A stretch of DNA of 55,279 nt from a virus: the IMG/VR virus record IMGVR_UViG_3300019768_000001, positions 1 to 55,279 of that record; one strand, 5' to 3'. This document shows, one piece after another, positions 23,635-31,924 of the stretch. Each line of letters begins with the position of its first letter. Within the stretch, counting starts at the first letter, position 1. The notes beneath the pieces were generated by a model that was not told the origin of the DNA, did not search any database, and saw nothing but the letters and a program-made list of their open reading frames with translations. The translations under genes and the position numbers were made by a program.

Positions 23635-24262
23635 CGAAAAGCTCGTCTTGATTTTTGGCCGCCATAGCCTCCCAGTCTTCAACAGAGTCAGCAGTAGGAA
23701 CTGGCATAATATTGTTGGTTACATTGGCGGTTAGCTGCTCCTTCTCCCACGCCTTGACATTAACATGCTTACCGATCAACTCCAGATTCTTAGTCTTATC
23801 CGGCCATTTGATTTTCTTAACCAGCGTCTCAATAGGTTCATCGCCGCCAGACATGATCGAATGCAGGTCTAAACCGGAAATGGAAGTACGCCAAGATTTG
23901 GGCCATTCACTAAGCGGCTTGAATGCGCTTAGGTCGTCTAACATTATATCAATGATATCTAGCTCATCTATTTCTTTTAAACGCCTTAGAACGTAAATAG
24001 CGTCAACCTGAGCCTCTTTTGATGACACTTCTTTCACTGAATTCAAGAATCCGATGACATCAGGATAGCTTAGGATTTCAGTGCCAGATGTTTCTGGGCT
24101 GTTAGATGGCTTTTTGCCCATGATCTTGCAGGCATCTAGATAGGATTGCTTTTTATTCTGATAACCGTTCTTAATATAAGAGATAGCAACTTGACGCCTT
24201 AATTCGCTCCCAAGACCTGCCAATAGTTCTTTTTGATGTTGCGTTAAATCCATCACACTCAC
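23627..24262 (-). CDS. terS: Terminase small subunit
   Basis: 211 residues from GTG 24262 (AGGG upstream); ATG 24253 is an alternative. The N-terminal region with YIKNGYQNKKQSYLDACKIM resembles the DNA-recognition HTH, and the C-terminal half carries IKWPDKTKNLELIGKHVNVK, typical of Terminase_2-type small subunits. Directly upstream of terL with an overlap. Confidence 0.88.
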   Translation of the reverse strand: MSVMDLTQHQKELLAGLGSELRRQVAISYIKNGYQNKKQSYLDACKIMGKKPSNSPETSGTEILSYPDVIGFLNSVKEVSSKEAQVDAIYVLRRLKEIDELDIIDIMLDDLSAFKPLSEWPKSWRTSISGLDLHSIMSGGDEPIETLVKKIKWPDKTKNLELIGKHVNVKAWEKEQLTANVTNNIMPVPTADSVEDWEAMAAKNQDELFGG

Positions 24263-24326
24263 AGCCCTGCTGTTTATGTTTTGCGCCCTGCGCGTTAGGC
24301 TTTAGTTTAACACAGATAGTCGAGAT

Positions 24327-24357
24327 AAAAAAAAGACCTCCGAAGAGGCCTTTTTTT
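24327..24357 (-). terminator. Intrinsic terminator with UUCG loop
   Basis: Minus strand: GGCCTC TTCG GAGGTC then eight T, directly downstream of the gene ending at 24368. The flanking A and T runs make it potentially bidirectional. Confidence 0.85.
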
Positions 24358-24367
24358 AACCAGGCGA

Positions 24368-25063
24368 TCAGCCTTTTGTTTCTACATCAAAGCAAATCTT
24401 CATAAATCGAGATGCAGCTTCGTTTCCGATCTTATGCCGATCAATACCAGCATCTTCAGGGATCGAGTCAAAACAGGCCGTTGCTATATTACAATGCCAT
24501 CCATGGGCATAGCTACCGGGTTTTTCAGGCTCGTCATTCCTCATGTGAACCTTTAACGCACGCATGCAGTCTTTAACAGAAATAAACTGATGAATACCAA
24601 TATTACGCATGCCTTCGATAATCTCTTCAGGCGTAGCGATACGGAAATCATCAGGATTGCATGTTCCTAGGTATGAAAACGGCTGAGGGTTATCAGTATC
24701 GTAATCAAACGTATACGAACAGCCTTTTTCCTCTCCTAAGCCAAATACCCACACCCCCTCAGGAAATGCATCTTTAACCGCTTGATATCTTGACTTAGAT
24801 TCCTGAGAATCAGGAGCATCAACATAAACGCCGCGACCATTGGACGTTAGCCCATCCCATCGCCTGCCGACATGCTTTGCGCAAAACTTTTGATACCCTT
24901 CATGATTCTGCTTGAACATATCCAGACCGGTATCAATATCATCAATAACCTGAAACAACATCAGAACCTTTTCACGCAAAAACTTAACGTCATTGCAGTT
25001 TTCAATCAGATTCTCTTCTGTAAACTGACTTCTATCCCGGTTTTCATTCTCAATACCTTGCAT
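24368..25063 (-). CDS. Hypothetical protein, about 231 residues
   Basis: ATG 25063 with GAGTGA upstream; a GTG at 25072 is an alternative. The N-terminus is helical and acidic. The central and C-terminal parts hold many Cys/His (FCAKHVGRRWDGL, SYAHGWHCNIATACFDSIPE) without a recognisable motif. No family recognised. Last gene before the terminator that precedes the terminase operon. Confidence 0.6.
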   Translation of the reverse strand: MQGIENENRDRSQFTEENLIENCNDVKFLREKVLMLFQVIDDIDTGLDMFKQNHEGYQKFCAKHVGRRWDGLTSNGRGVYVDAPDSQESKSRYQAVKDAFPEGVWVFGLGEEKGCSYTFDYDTDNPQPFSYLGTCNPDDFRIATPEEIIEGMRNIGIHQFISVKDCMRALKVHMRNDEPEKPGSYAHGWHCNIATACFDSIPEDAGIDRHKIGNEAASRFMKICFDVETKG

Positions 25064-25114
25064 TTCAATCACTCTATTCTGTTGTTTAAGTTTTGTTACA
25101 GTGTAACTTTTTAA

Positions 25115-25441
25115 TCAATACCGGCTTCGGCCATATGTCTTCTTTCGGATAAAGTCGTCTCGCATCTTGTCGTTAAAATCAAACCCGTGATCGAATTTAT
25201 TTAAGCTCGACATCAGAGCGCCTAACACTCCAGCGCCATCAGAAAAATCCATCTCGCCAGAATCTGTAAACCCGAAAGCTTCAAGTGAGTCTCTTAACTC
25301 ACTATCACCTGAGCTGTTCAATTCTCCTACTATTTCACTCTGATCAAAGCACGCTTCGAACCCCTGTCTATCAAAAGTTTCAGGGGTGTTTTCAGATATA
25401 TGGATAATAGCCCCGGCACTGCAAACAATATTGTCGGCCAT
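25115..25441 (-). CDS. Acidic hypothetical protein, 108 residues
   Basis: ATG 25441 with GGAGG seven bases upstream. Strongly acidic (SEIVGELNSSGDSELRDSLE), with a basic tail (IRKKTYGRSRY). The upstream stop overlaps its ribosome site. Family not recognised. Confidence 0.6.
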   Translation of the reverse strand: MADNIVCSAGAIIHISENTPETFDRQGFEACFDQSEIVGELNSSGDSELRDSLEAFGFTDSGEMDFSDGAGVLGALMSSLNKFDHGFDFNDKMRDDFIRKKTYGRSRY

Positions 25442-25443
25442 AA

Positions 25444-25869
25444 TCAATCCTCCGGGTTAGGGTGAGGGTAGCGCCAGTGTTGAATAAAAGGGTTTATTTC
25501 TGTGATAACGCCAGAATCAACTTGTACCTTCGGGTCATCTGAATGAAGGTATATAGCAAAAAACTGAATACCACCGCTTCTCTTAAAAACAACCCTTTCC
25601 CCCTCTTCAGGCATAGGGCACCCTTCATTAATCTTTACCCACTCTTTGCGTGGGTCTGGTTGTACAATATGCAGCCTATATTTCACAATGTCATATGAAT
25701 TATACGGAGATCCGTTATCTTCCGCGCCGCATAACGACTCCCAGCTCCAAAATTCTGTTCCTGCAAAAATACCGGTCTCGATATCCCCGCATCTAAATTC
25801 AACATCGACAACATCTTTAACGCCAACAGGACAATCCCCGCCTTCCCAGTCTATCCATTTATTTTCCAT
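25444..25869 (-). CDS. DUF551-like protein, 141 residues
   Basis: ATG 25869 (GAGGGTGATGGT upstream). MENKWIDWEGGDCPVGVKDV is a typical opening of small phage proteins that describe a 'WxxWxGGxCPV' motif. The C-terminal half WVKINEGCPMPEEGERVVFK and the ending HWRYPHPNPED resemble DUF551. Function unknown. Confidence 0.66.
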   Translation of the reverse strand: MENKWIDWEGGDCPVGVKDVVDVEFRCGDIETGIFAGTEFWSWESLCGAEDNGSPYNSYDIVKYRLHIVQPDPRKEWVKINEGCPMPEEGERVVFKRSGGIQFFAIYLHSDDPKVQVDSGVITEINPFIQHWRYPHPNPED

Positions 25870-25889
25870 ACCATCACCCTCAGTTAAAG

Positions 25890-26210
25890 CTAGATTATGC
25901 CGCATAGCGCAGAAATGTAGAATACGACGAAAGTTGAAGATGTTGTTATGGAGTAAACAATCCGCCTTGACCAATCAAAATCTTTCATTACCGGCAACAT
26001 AGATATTGGTATCAAAGCAACAAATCCGGCCAAGCCAAATACCCATAACAAAAAGTCACCCAAGCCATAAACGGTATCATCTATACCGAAAACCAAAGCG
26101 AACAATACCAAAAGTATCAAGCCAAAAATAACAAACATGGAATACATGCCAGCAAAGTTAATCAGCTGCTCTAGCGTAGGGTATGGGATGGATAGTGTTA
26201 GAGTGTTCAT
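25890..26210 (-). CDS. Integral membrane protein, three helices
   Basis: 106 residues from ATG 26210, overlapping the upstream stop (ATGA). Hydrophobic segments near residues 22-42, 52-72 and 85-105. It could serve as a holin by topology, but nothing specific supports that. Confidence 0.62.
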   Translation of the reverse strand: MNTLTLSIPYPTLEQLINFAGMYSMFVIFGLILLVLFALVFGIDDTVYGLGDFLLWVFGLAGFVALIPISMLPVMKDFDWSRRIVYSITTSSTFVVFYISALCGII

Positions 26211-26677
26211 TCTGATTGATCCATTCCTTCGTTTAGCACCTGCACGGCAATACGCTTGCCTTCTCTGTATGCTTTTTGCTCTGGAGTGTCATCCCTATAA
26301 ATCAGCTGATCAACAGCATGCTGAAGGCCGCACTCTAGGCGATCTATCCTTTTCTTATACCGGCTTAGCGTTTCGGATTCTAGGTCTTCACGGATATTAT
26401 CCAGAGCTTCAGCAAGAACAAAAGATGCGGACATCTCATCGCCCATTGGATTATGATCAAGGTCGTAATCATCAAGGCCTGAGTTTTCTATCTGGAAGTT
26501 ATAATCAAGGTCGTCACACTCTTGATCGCTAAGAACCGATAGCGGGGAAACGTCATCGCCAGCGCTCCAGTCTTGGCAGATGCGGCAACCTGCAATCTCT
26601 GCATGCATGCGTAGAATAGTTGACGCCAGCTGTAATACTTTTAACTCTGTTTCACGGGAAATATTGCGCTTTTTCAT
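26207..26677 (-). CDS. Hypothetical acidic helical protein, 155 residues
   Basis: ATG 26677 with GAGGTTTCAAAG upstream; longer in-frame starts lie inside the structured leader. LQLASTILRMHAEIAGCRIC and ALDNIREDLESETLSRYKKR are helical. Family not recognised. A structured 5' leader precedes it (26708-26759). Confidence 0.6.
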   Translation of the reverse strand: MKKRNISRETELKVLQLASTILRMHAEIAGCRICQDWSAGDDVSPLSVLSDQECDDLDYNFQIENSGLDDYDLDHNPMGDEMSASFVLAEALDNIREDLESETLSRYKKRIDRLECGLQHAVDQLIYRDDTPEQKAYREGKRIAVQVLNEGMDQSE

Positions 26678-26707
26678 CTTTGAAACCTCAAACAAGGTGA
26701 ACTGAAA

Positions 26708-26759
26708 GGAAGCGGCTGGCAGGCGTTCATCTCTGCCGGGGCTTGCAATCCCCTGCCGC
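26708..26759 (-). ncRNA. Structured 5' leader RNA (three-way junction), copy 2
   Basis: Minus strand: GCGGC, then GGGG-ATTGCAAG-CCCC, then GGCAG...CTGCC, then GCCGC followed by TTCC. Three stems meet at a junction. It lies between TATAAT (26770-26765) and ATG 26677. The outer GCGGC/GCCGCTTCC frame recurs at 20657-20709. Confidence 0.52.
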
Positions 26760-26771
26760 ACATTGATTATA

Positions 26772-27347
26772 TCACGCCTCTTTCCTGTTTTCCCTAACTT
26801 CGCGCATCTGGATCACCTGGCTTTCTATCCCTTTTGCTGCCTCTTCGTGTGCCTGATCGCCCTTTCCCATGGCTTCTACCACCTTTCGTGTTATCGCTAG
26901 ATCATACAAGGCCAAGTCTTTATCTACCGTTTCTTTTTCCGCTAACCCCTTGTAGTAGGCTGCTTTTTCCTCACTCTCTCTAAGCCTTGCTTCGCCTTCC
27001 TTGATTCTTACCTGGCTCTCTTCGTGCTCTCGTTTCTTTTTGGATCGAAAGGATTGGATGGTGTAATAATTAACCACTAAAACGGTGATCATTACCAGAG
27101 CACCGCCGTATAGGCTTATTTGGTCAATTATTGAATCTAGGTTTAGCGCAGTAGCCGCAGAGGTAACAGATGTCCCAGCCGTCCCAGCCGTCCCTGTCAG
27201 TTTATCTTGTATAAGATGCTTTACAGTGTCAGACATAATTGGGATTGCCTCGGAAGTTAGCCAGATAACAATATAAAAAATAGCGGCAGATCGAATTCTA
27301 ATCGCAACTGGGCGCAGCTTTATCCAAATCCATCTGGTTATTGACAT
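26772..27347 (-). CDS. Membrane-anchored coiled-coil protein
   Basis: 191 residues from ATG 27347 (GGGGTGTGGGCT upstream). A possible N-terminal helix (RSAAIFYIVIWLTSEAIPIM), a Gly/Thr/Ala linker, a strong transmembrane helix (ALVMITVLVVNYYTIQSF), then a charged coiled coil (KREHEESQVRIKEGEARLRE). The layout resembles spanin-like or holin-like membrane proteins, but the lysis cassette is not nearby. Its TACAAT promoter is at 27373-27381. Confidence 0.6.
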   Translation of the reverse strand: MSITRWIWIKLRPVAIRIRSAAIFYIVIWLTSEAIPIMSDTVKHLIQDKLTGTAGTAGTSVTSAATALNLDSIIDQISLYGGALVMITVLVVNYYTIQSFRSKKKREHEESQVRIKEGEARLRESEEKAAYYKGLAEKETVDKDLALYDLAITRKVVEAMGKGDQAHEEAAKGIESQVIQMREVRENRKEA

Positions 27348-27372
27348 AGCCCACACCCCGCGCGTTACCTGC

Positions 27373-27381
27373 ATTGTAGCA
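27373..27381 (-). promoter_or_regulatory. Extended -10 promoter TGCTACAAT
   Basis: Same 9-mer as at 3812, 7389 and 17360, placed 26 nt upstream of ATG 27347 and just after the terminator 27398-27434. Confidence 0.62.
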
Positions 27382-27397
27382 TCAAATCGTAGGCATT

Positions 27398-27434
27398 AAA
27401 AAACCCGCTACCGTAAGGGGTCGGGAGCGGGTTT
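27398..27434 (-). terminator. Intrinsic terminator with long stem
   Basis: Arms AAACCCGCT (27401-27409) and AGCGGGTTT (27426-27434) with a structured 16-base loop; T-run on the minus strand. It ends the operon whose last gene is 27508-28974. Confidence 0.78.
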
Positions 27435-27507
27435 CAACATGGCACATCAACAAAGGAGTAACGTATCAAGCGAGAGAGCAATTGATAGCCTTACTTTACC
27501 TTTTATT

Positions 27508-28974
27508 TTATAGGACGGCAACTTTTCCAAGTAATTTTCCAGCCAGAATGTCAGCATCAAAGAACTCATCGCCCTCCATAGCTTCGCTGATTAACTTCGA
27601 TAGCTCACTAGACTTTGCGGCATTAAAAAGAACGTCTTCAGCAATAGCATCAACGTGAACTTGCTCAATATCAAAGCCAGCAGGATAAAGGCAGCCAGTA
27701 AAACCCTTTTTATCACGACTGTAAATCAAGCATCCAAGGCCTTCTAGATCATTCCTAAAAGTAACTACATTATCTCCCCCGCCTTTTGATACGCCCAAAA
27801 CAGTTACAACCTTGCCATTGAAGCTGTTAAACCGACTGTAATCTTCATGATATAAAACCACTAATTCAGCGCCAACAGGTGGCATATCACCGTTACGGAA
27901 CCAGTCAGATTCTACGACCTCCACATTAATCGTATTCTGATCAATACTCAGATCACCGATAGAGCCTTCAGCAACAACAGTAAGCCCCGCTATATCCGCC
28001 TCTGCCTGCTTTACACCATCATCAACCCACTCACCGGCATCTAATATGCTAGCTAGCTTTTCGGCTTGAGCGGCGCGAGTATTTTCTCTAGCATCAGCAG
28101 CATAAGCAGCAGCAGCAGCAGCATCAGCAGCAGCATAAGCAGCAGCAGCATAAGCAGCAGCAGCAGATCTTGCCTTAATTAACTCGTCTCTTGTCGCTTT
28201 ACCGTCAATATAATCAATCGTGACTTTCAAGCATTCTGAAACACGATCATCGTTAGACAGATGAGCCACTTGACACGCACACCACCACGCAAAACGCTTC
28301 CAGATATCGGAATACTCAGGCAGCGCACGAAACGTATAAATACAGCCTTTAACTCCAGGTTCAGATTTTATGATATCCGACATATTAAACTGATCATCGT
28401 CAGCTGTTGATTTTCCGCAGTATGCCAGCATGTTTTTCAGTAACTGCTTATTTCCGGTTTCTTTGATCTGATTTAGCGTAATTTTAATGGGCTTCATTTT
28501 ATCAATGCTCTCACCGCTGTCCGTATCGCCAAAGTTTTCCTCATAAGCTTCTTTCATAGACTGCCCCGGCTTGATTGGCGCTTTCTTCTCACCACCAAAA
28601 GCAATACGTTCGCGCTCCAAGGCTTCTTCTCTAGACATGATAATGCAAAACCCATCCATTTTTTCACCTTGACCGTAAAATACGTTCTCTTGCCTATATG
28701 CATCATAAGAAAGCCACTCGCCATTAGCCGTGTATCTAATCTCATGGGTATTATTATTCCAACTCTCAACCTTCGGCCTTCCGGTCATCTGCATCAGGCA
28801 TCTCTCGAACTCTGGTCGCTGACAAATAAACTGGCAATTGCCAGATATAACGCCCTCCATATTATGCCATGTGACCTCTTTTCCCATGTAAAGAGCGGCG
28901 TAATTAGACTCTTTATGCCATTTACCACAAGAAATACGCACAATCTGCTTTAACTCTTCGCTGAACCGTTCCAT
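27508..28974 (-). CDS. Large early-region protein with Ala/Tyr repeat
   Basis: 488 residues from ATG 28974 (GGGGTGATGGC upstream). The N-terminal part contains SEELKQIVRISCGKWHKESN and a later CQRPEFER segment. Residues about 270-300 are an Ala-rich repeat (SAAAAYAAAAYAAADAAAAA) encoded by GCT/GCA-type trinucleotide repeats (28098-28166), the signature of a repeat block seen in several phage early proteins. The C-terminal third looks like a small beta domain (VEVVESDWFRNGDMPPVGAE). Function unknown. Confidence 0.66.
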   Translation of the reverse strand: MERFSEELKQIVRISCGKWHKESNYAALYMGKEVTWHNMEGVISGNCQFICQRPEFERCLMQMTGRPKVESWNNNTHEIRYTANGEWLSYDAYRQENVFYGQGEKMDGFCIIMSREEALERERIAFGGEKKAPIKPGQSMKEAYEENFGDTDSGESIDKMKPIKITLNQIKETGNKQLLKNMLAYCGKSTADDDQFNMSDIIKSEPGVKGCIYTFRALPEYSDIWKRFAWWCACQVAHLSNDDRVSECLKVTIDYIDGKATRDELIKARSAAAAYAAAAYAAADAAAAAAYAADARENTRAAQAEKLASILDAGEWVDDGVKQAEADIAGLTVVAEGSIGDLSIDQNTINVEVVESDWFRNGDMPPVGAELVVLYHEDYSRFNSFNGKVVTVLGVSKGGGDNVVTFRNDLEGLGCLIYSRDKKGFTGCLYPAGFDIEQVHVDAIAEDVLFNAAKSSELSKLISEAMEGDEFFDADILAGKLLGKVAVL

Positions 28975-29062
28975 GCCATCACCCCTATACTGATTTAATT
29001 TATCTTGTTTCTTTCTTTGTTGAATACGGGAGAACAATCTCTTGGCCTCCCAGTCCCAGTTG

Positions 29063-30094
29063 TTAATATTTGATTTCAACGTTACGAACTTCTTTCGCAT
29101 TGATCTTTAATACAATGGCCTTTGCGATTTCTTCAGTTACGCCAGCAATCTGCATTAGATCCTCTTTTGCCGCTTTGCGAATAGAGCCTACATGGCGTTT
29201 ATTTGCTTCTCGCTGCTCCTGATCCTGCTTGACCCGTGCAGCTTCTGCATTCTGCCGGTCGATTTCGTCTTGCTTAGCTTTTTCTGCAGCAATCGCCTGA
29301 TCACGCTTAGCCTTTGCTTCAGCCTCAATTCTGGCTTTTTCTACTCGCTCAGCCTCTTCTTTTCGTCGCTGCTCTGCCAATTCCGCTTGAGCCTTAGCCT
29401 GTTCTTCTGCAGCTATACGGTTGCGCTCGGCTTGTGCAGCCTGCTCTTCTGCGCGAAATTTTGCCTGCTCAGCCTCCTGCTTTTCACGCTCAATACGGTC
29501 TTTTTCTTCTTGTGCCTTACGATCAGCCTCAAGACGTGCCTGCTCAGCAGCTTCTTTCTTTAACCGATCGTCACGCTCAGCCTTTTCCTTAGCTTCACGC
29601 TCAATACGTAGCCGTTCAGCCTCGGCAGCTTCTTTGCGCGCTTCTTCGGCAAGACGATCATGCTCTTTGTTCATCAAATCACCAAGCTCATGATCTCGGT
29701 CAATTTGTTCTTTACGCTCAACTTCAAGACGTTCAGCTTCTTCTTTGGCCTTAATTTCTTTCTGATCTTCTTCGTATTCAGTCAATGGCGCCCGAACTTC
29801 TTCTTGCAGGTCAGTTAGAAACTGTTTTGTTAAACGGCCAGTTTCATCGATCTTTTTAGGGATCGCTTTGTATTAATCCGCTAAAGTTTTGCGCTGCTTT
29901 TCAAGAAAAGTCTTCGATTTTGTTACAAACGTAACATTGGCCTTAATGGCCTTTCGACCTTTATCCGTAGAGACATCAGGTACATGCTGCCGGGCTTTCT
30001 CAGCAATCGCTGCAAGCACATCATCAACTTTATCGCCTTTGGTGAAAAATGGCACCAGATCCAGATTCTCAACTACCGCTAATTCATTGCTCAT
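29063..30094 (-). pseudogene. DUF1351/TolA-like phage protein interrupted by one TAA
   Basis: ATG 30094 (AAGGGG upstream) opens a frame that would give 343 residues. Codon 74 is TAA (29875-29873): before it, ELAVVENLDLVPFFTKGDKV and EKQRKTLAD; after it, in the same frame, YKAIPKKIDETGRL and APLTEYEEDQKEI. The rest is a long charged coiled coil ending RNVEIKY. Family members read continuously here (ADE-x-KxxPKKID), so the stop is a point change or an error. The downstream half has its own later start at 29785. Role of the family: recombination-region helper, exact function unknown. Confidence 0.8.
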
Positions 30095-30099
30095 TTCCA

Positions 30100-30327
30100 T
30101 TACCCCTTAGTGCTACTTGCTATTGTTGATTTAACTTCCGCTTCTCGCTCTGGATCAATATCAGGTATCAACCCGAAGTGCTTGGCCAAAGCTATTGCGT
30201 CGTCTTTATTAAAATCTATCTCATCAGCCCCATTATCAATTTCTATTCTAACAACGAAATCATTTTTACCCGTCAGAACTGCACGACCAATATCCACGTC
30301 TTCAAACTCATGATTCTCAATACTCAT
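30100..30327 (-). CDS. Small acidic protein, 75 residues
   Basis: ATG 30327 with AAGGGGTAGGTT upstream; the stop overlaps the next ribosome site. MSIENHEFEDVDIGRAVLTG, then DEIDFNKDDAIALAKHFGLI, a small helical module. Family not recognised. Confidence 0.6.
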   Translation of the reverse strand: MSIENHEFEDVDIGRAVLTGKNDFVVRIEIDNGADEIDFNKDDAIALAKHFGLIPDIDPEREAEVKSTIASSTKG

Positions 30328-30351
30328 AACCTACCCCTTAAAACTTCACGA

Positions 30352-30624
30352 TTAACCGTTAATAGCTCGTTCTGCCGCACCTTGGCCATTATCACGATCA
30401 AAACCAAATACACTAAGCTGATCACCCTCAAGATTTACCTTCATTACACGGCCCTTGAGGTAGTCAAACCGAAGCCCTTCCTTATCGATAATTTCTTGCG
30501 CCTGATCTACCGTCATCTCTGAAGGATCAAAGTGAAGTATACCCATACCTAAAGGCTTGCTTGCGTTATAAAGATTCGCTAAAACTTCAGCTTTATTCTT
30601 TCCTGTGATATTTAATTTTGACAT
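30352..30624 (-). CDS. Small conserved-looking protein, 90 residues
   Basis: ATG 30624 with GGGGTAATAGAG upstream. LNITGKNKAEVLANLYNASK then EMTVDQAQEIIDKEGLRFDY and a short beta-rich end. Looks like a compact alpha/beta early protein; family not firmly recognised. Confidence 0.6.
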   Translation of the reverse strand: MSKLNITGKNKAEVLANLYNASKPLGMGILHFDPSEMTVDQAQEIIDKEGLRFDYLKGRVMKVNLEGDQLSVFGFDRDNGQGAAERAING

Positions 30625-30679
30625 CTCTATTACCCCTCAAAATGAATCCCCAGCTTATCACCTGGGATTTTAATTGGTA

Positions 30680-30844
30680 TTAGACGTTAGTCTTTTTATC
30701 TCGCTTAAACTCAGTACACCGGACGATATTTGTACCGTCCTTCTCTCGACTGATCATCGGCATTTCATCAAACTTTAAACCGCTACAGTCTTTGTGCTTA
30801 TTGACGCATACGGCGCACATGCCGCCCTTGGGTTGGTGGCTCAC
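30680..30844 (-). CDS. Small zinc-binding-type protein, 54 residues
   Basis: GTG 30844 overlaps the upstream stop (GTGA). MSHQPKGGMCAVCVNKHKDC has a CAVC pair followed by further Cys, a likely zinc site. The gene ends AAC GTC TAA TACC, a string that recurs after several other genes. Confidence 0.62.
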   Translation of the reverse strand: MSHQPKGGMCAVCVNKHKDCSGLKFDEMPMISREKDGTNIVRCTEFKRDKKTNV

Positions 30845-31563
30845 TTGTCGCCCTCCAGATAATAACTTTCGTGCTTAGACCATTGCTCAGACACCCATGT
30901 AACACCTTTAGGTGTGAACTTGGCTTGCTTGTATGCGTGGCCGGTATCACCTGCATCAGTGACACCTGTTTTTACTTCAAATCGACCTGCATCAATATGG
31001 TTTTGATATGGCACCCAGTCACCGGCCAGCTTATACATGATTTTCTGATCGGTTAGGAATCGACGGAATACAGGCTCTTTTACAAATAGCAGCTTACAGA
31101 CTTCACGAAACCCCATTAGGCCAGTGGCTTCGACATACTTTTCTTTGAACTCGATAGCCGGTTTAGCCTCTTCCAGTTTTTCAAGGGCGATCTGTTTTTG
31201 CTCAGCTTCATCAGCCCAAGCACGGGCAGCAGCAACAGGGTCTGAGAAGTCTGGTAAAGTAGGTTTATCATTATTCTGAAGGCTAGACACCCACTCACGA
31301 ACGCGACGCCTTACGGTCTTGGATTCTCGCATACCAACCTGTAGAGCCTGATCTCTATCAATTAGCGCACATTTCGACTCTGTATTGTTCATATTTTGAA
31401 CAACGAAAGTTTCGTAGTGTTCACCTTCAAGCTCGTCCTCTACTTTTGCGATAAAATCCGCAGGTCTTACCGGTTTCTCGCTAGCCTCTTTTCGGAAAAC
31501 GTTTATCACGTTAAGTAAATCAACAGTACTAATTAAACCGTCACTTACAACTAAGTCATTCAT
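30841..31563 (-). CDS. Phage antirepressor-like protein (Rha/ANT type)
   Basis: 240 residues. The N-terminal part (DLLNVINVFRKEASEKPVRP, VGMRESKTVRRRVREW) is a Rha-like DNA- or partner-binding region. The C-terminal part (EATGLMGFREVCKLLFVKEP, FLTDQKIMYKLAGDWVPYQN) is the KilAC/ANT domain of phage antirepressors. A paralogue lies on the other strand at 34126-34815. Likely inactivates a repressor; the target is not visible here. It is preceded by a long leader with a terminator-like hairpin. Confidence 0.85.
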   Translation of the reverse strand: MNDLVVSDGLISTVDLLNVINVFRKEASEKPVRPADFIAKVEDELEGEHYETFVVQNMNNTESKCALIDRDQALQVGMRESKTVRRRVREWVSSLQNNDKPTLPDFSDPVAAARAWADEAEQKQIALEKLEEAKPAIEFKEKYVEATGLMGFREVCKLLFVKEPVFRRFLTDQKIMYKLAGDWVPYQNHIDAGRFEVKTGVTDAGDTGHAYKQAKFTPKGVTWVSEQWSKHESYYLEGDK

Positions 31564-31576
31564 AATAAAATTCCAT

Positions 31577-31707
31577 AAAAAAAGTCAGAGCAATCTCCCG
31601 GGTCGAAGAGGGTATACAGGAACCCACCGGAAAAATACTCTGACTATTTGTACCTGTATTTCAAATCACCACAGGCTTCGACACCATTTTGCGATAACTC
31701 GAATTGA
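31577..31707 (-). ncRNA. Attenuator-like 5' leader of the antirepressor gene
   Basis: Minus strand: promoter TGGTATAAT at 31722-31714, then about 130 nt of leader. GTCAGAG (31644-31638) pairs with CTCTGAC (31590-31584), which is followed by seven T (31583-31577), 14 bases before ATG 31563. GGGT and ACCC can form an inner hairpin. An earlier CCTGT...ACAGG pairing could compete. Confidence 0.6.
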
Positions 31708-31713
31708 ACTTAA

Positions 31714-31733
31714 ATTATACCATCGTCTTAACC
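31714..31733 (-). promoter_or_regulatory. Promoter with GGTTAAGAC element
   Basis: Minus strand: GTTAAGAC, five bases, TATAAT (31719-31714), with TGG directly before. Drives the antirepressor leader. Confidence 0.62.
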
Positions 31734-31739
31734 GGCTAA

Positions 31740-31916
31740 CTATTCGACTTTATCGACAGGTTTACCGGGGTTTCTTTCGATTTTAGCACAGTGAAAGGTA
31801 TTCTTGCCGACGTAGAACCGGCCAAGCCTAATACATTCGTTAGCTATTGTGTTGTGCGCGATCACATACCCGATTACAGTACCGACAAATACCCACCAAA
31901 ACGCTTCATACCCCAT
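31740..31916 (-). CDS. Small membrane protein, 58 residues
   Basis: ATG 31916 with AGGTGGTTAT upstream. MGYEAFWWVFVGTVIGYVIA is an N-terminal membrane helix, then a basic soluble part with two Cys. A pattern I associate with short phage membrane proteins of unknown role. Confidence 0.62.
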   Translation of the reverse strand: MGYEAFWWVFVGTVIGYVIAHNTIANECIRLGRFYVGKNTFHCAKIERNPGKPVDKVE

Positions 31917-31924
31917 ATAACCAC

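Noticed and set aside
29063-29785. Reading the coiled-coil region as an independent 240-residue gene
   Set aside because: It is in the same frame as the upstream segment and the family spans both, so it is better explained as one gene with a stop at 29873. Internal initiation cannot be excluded.
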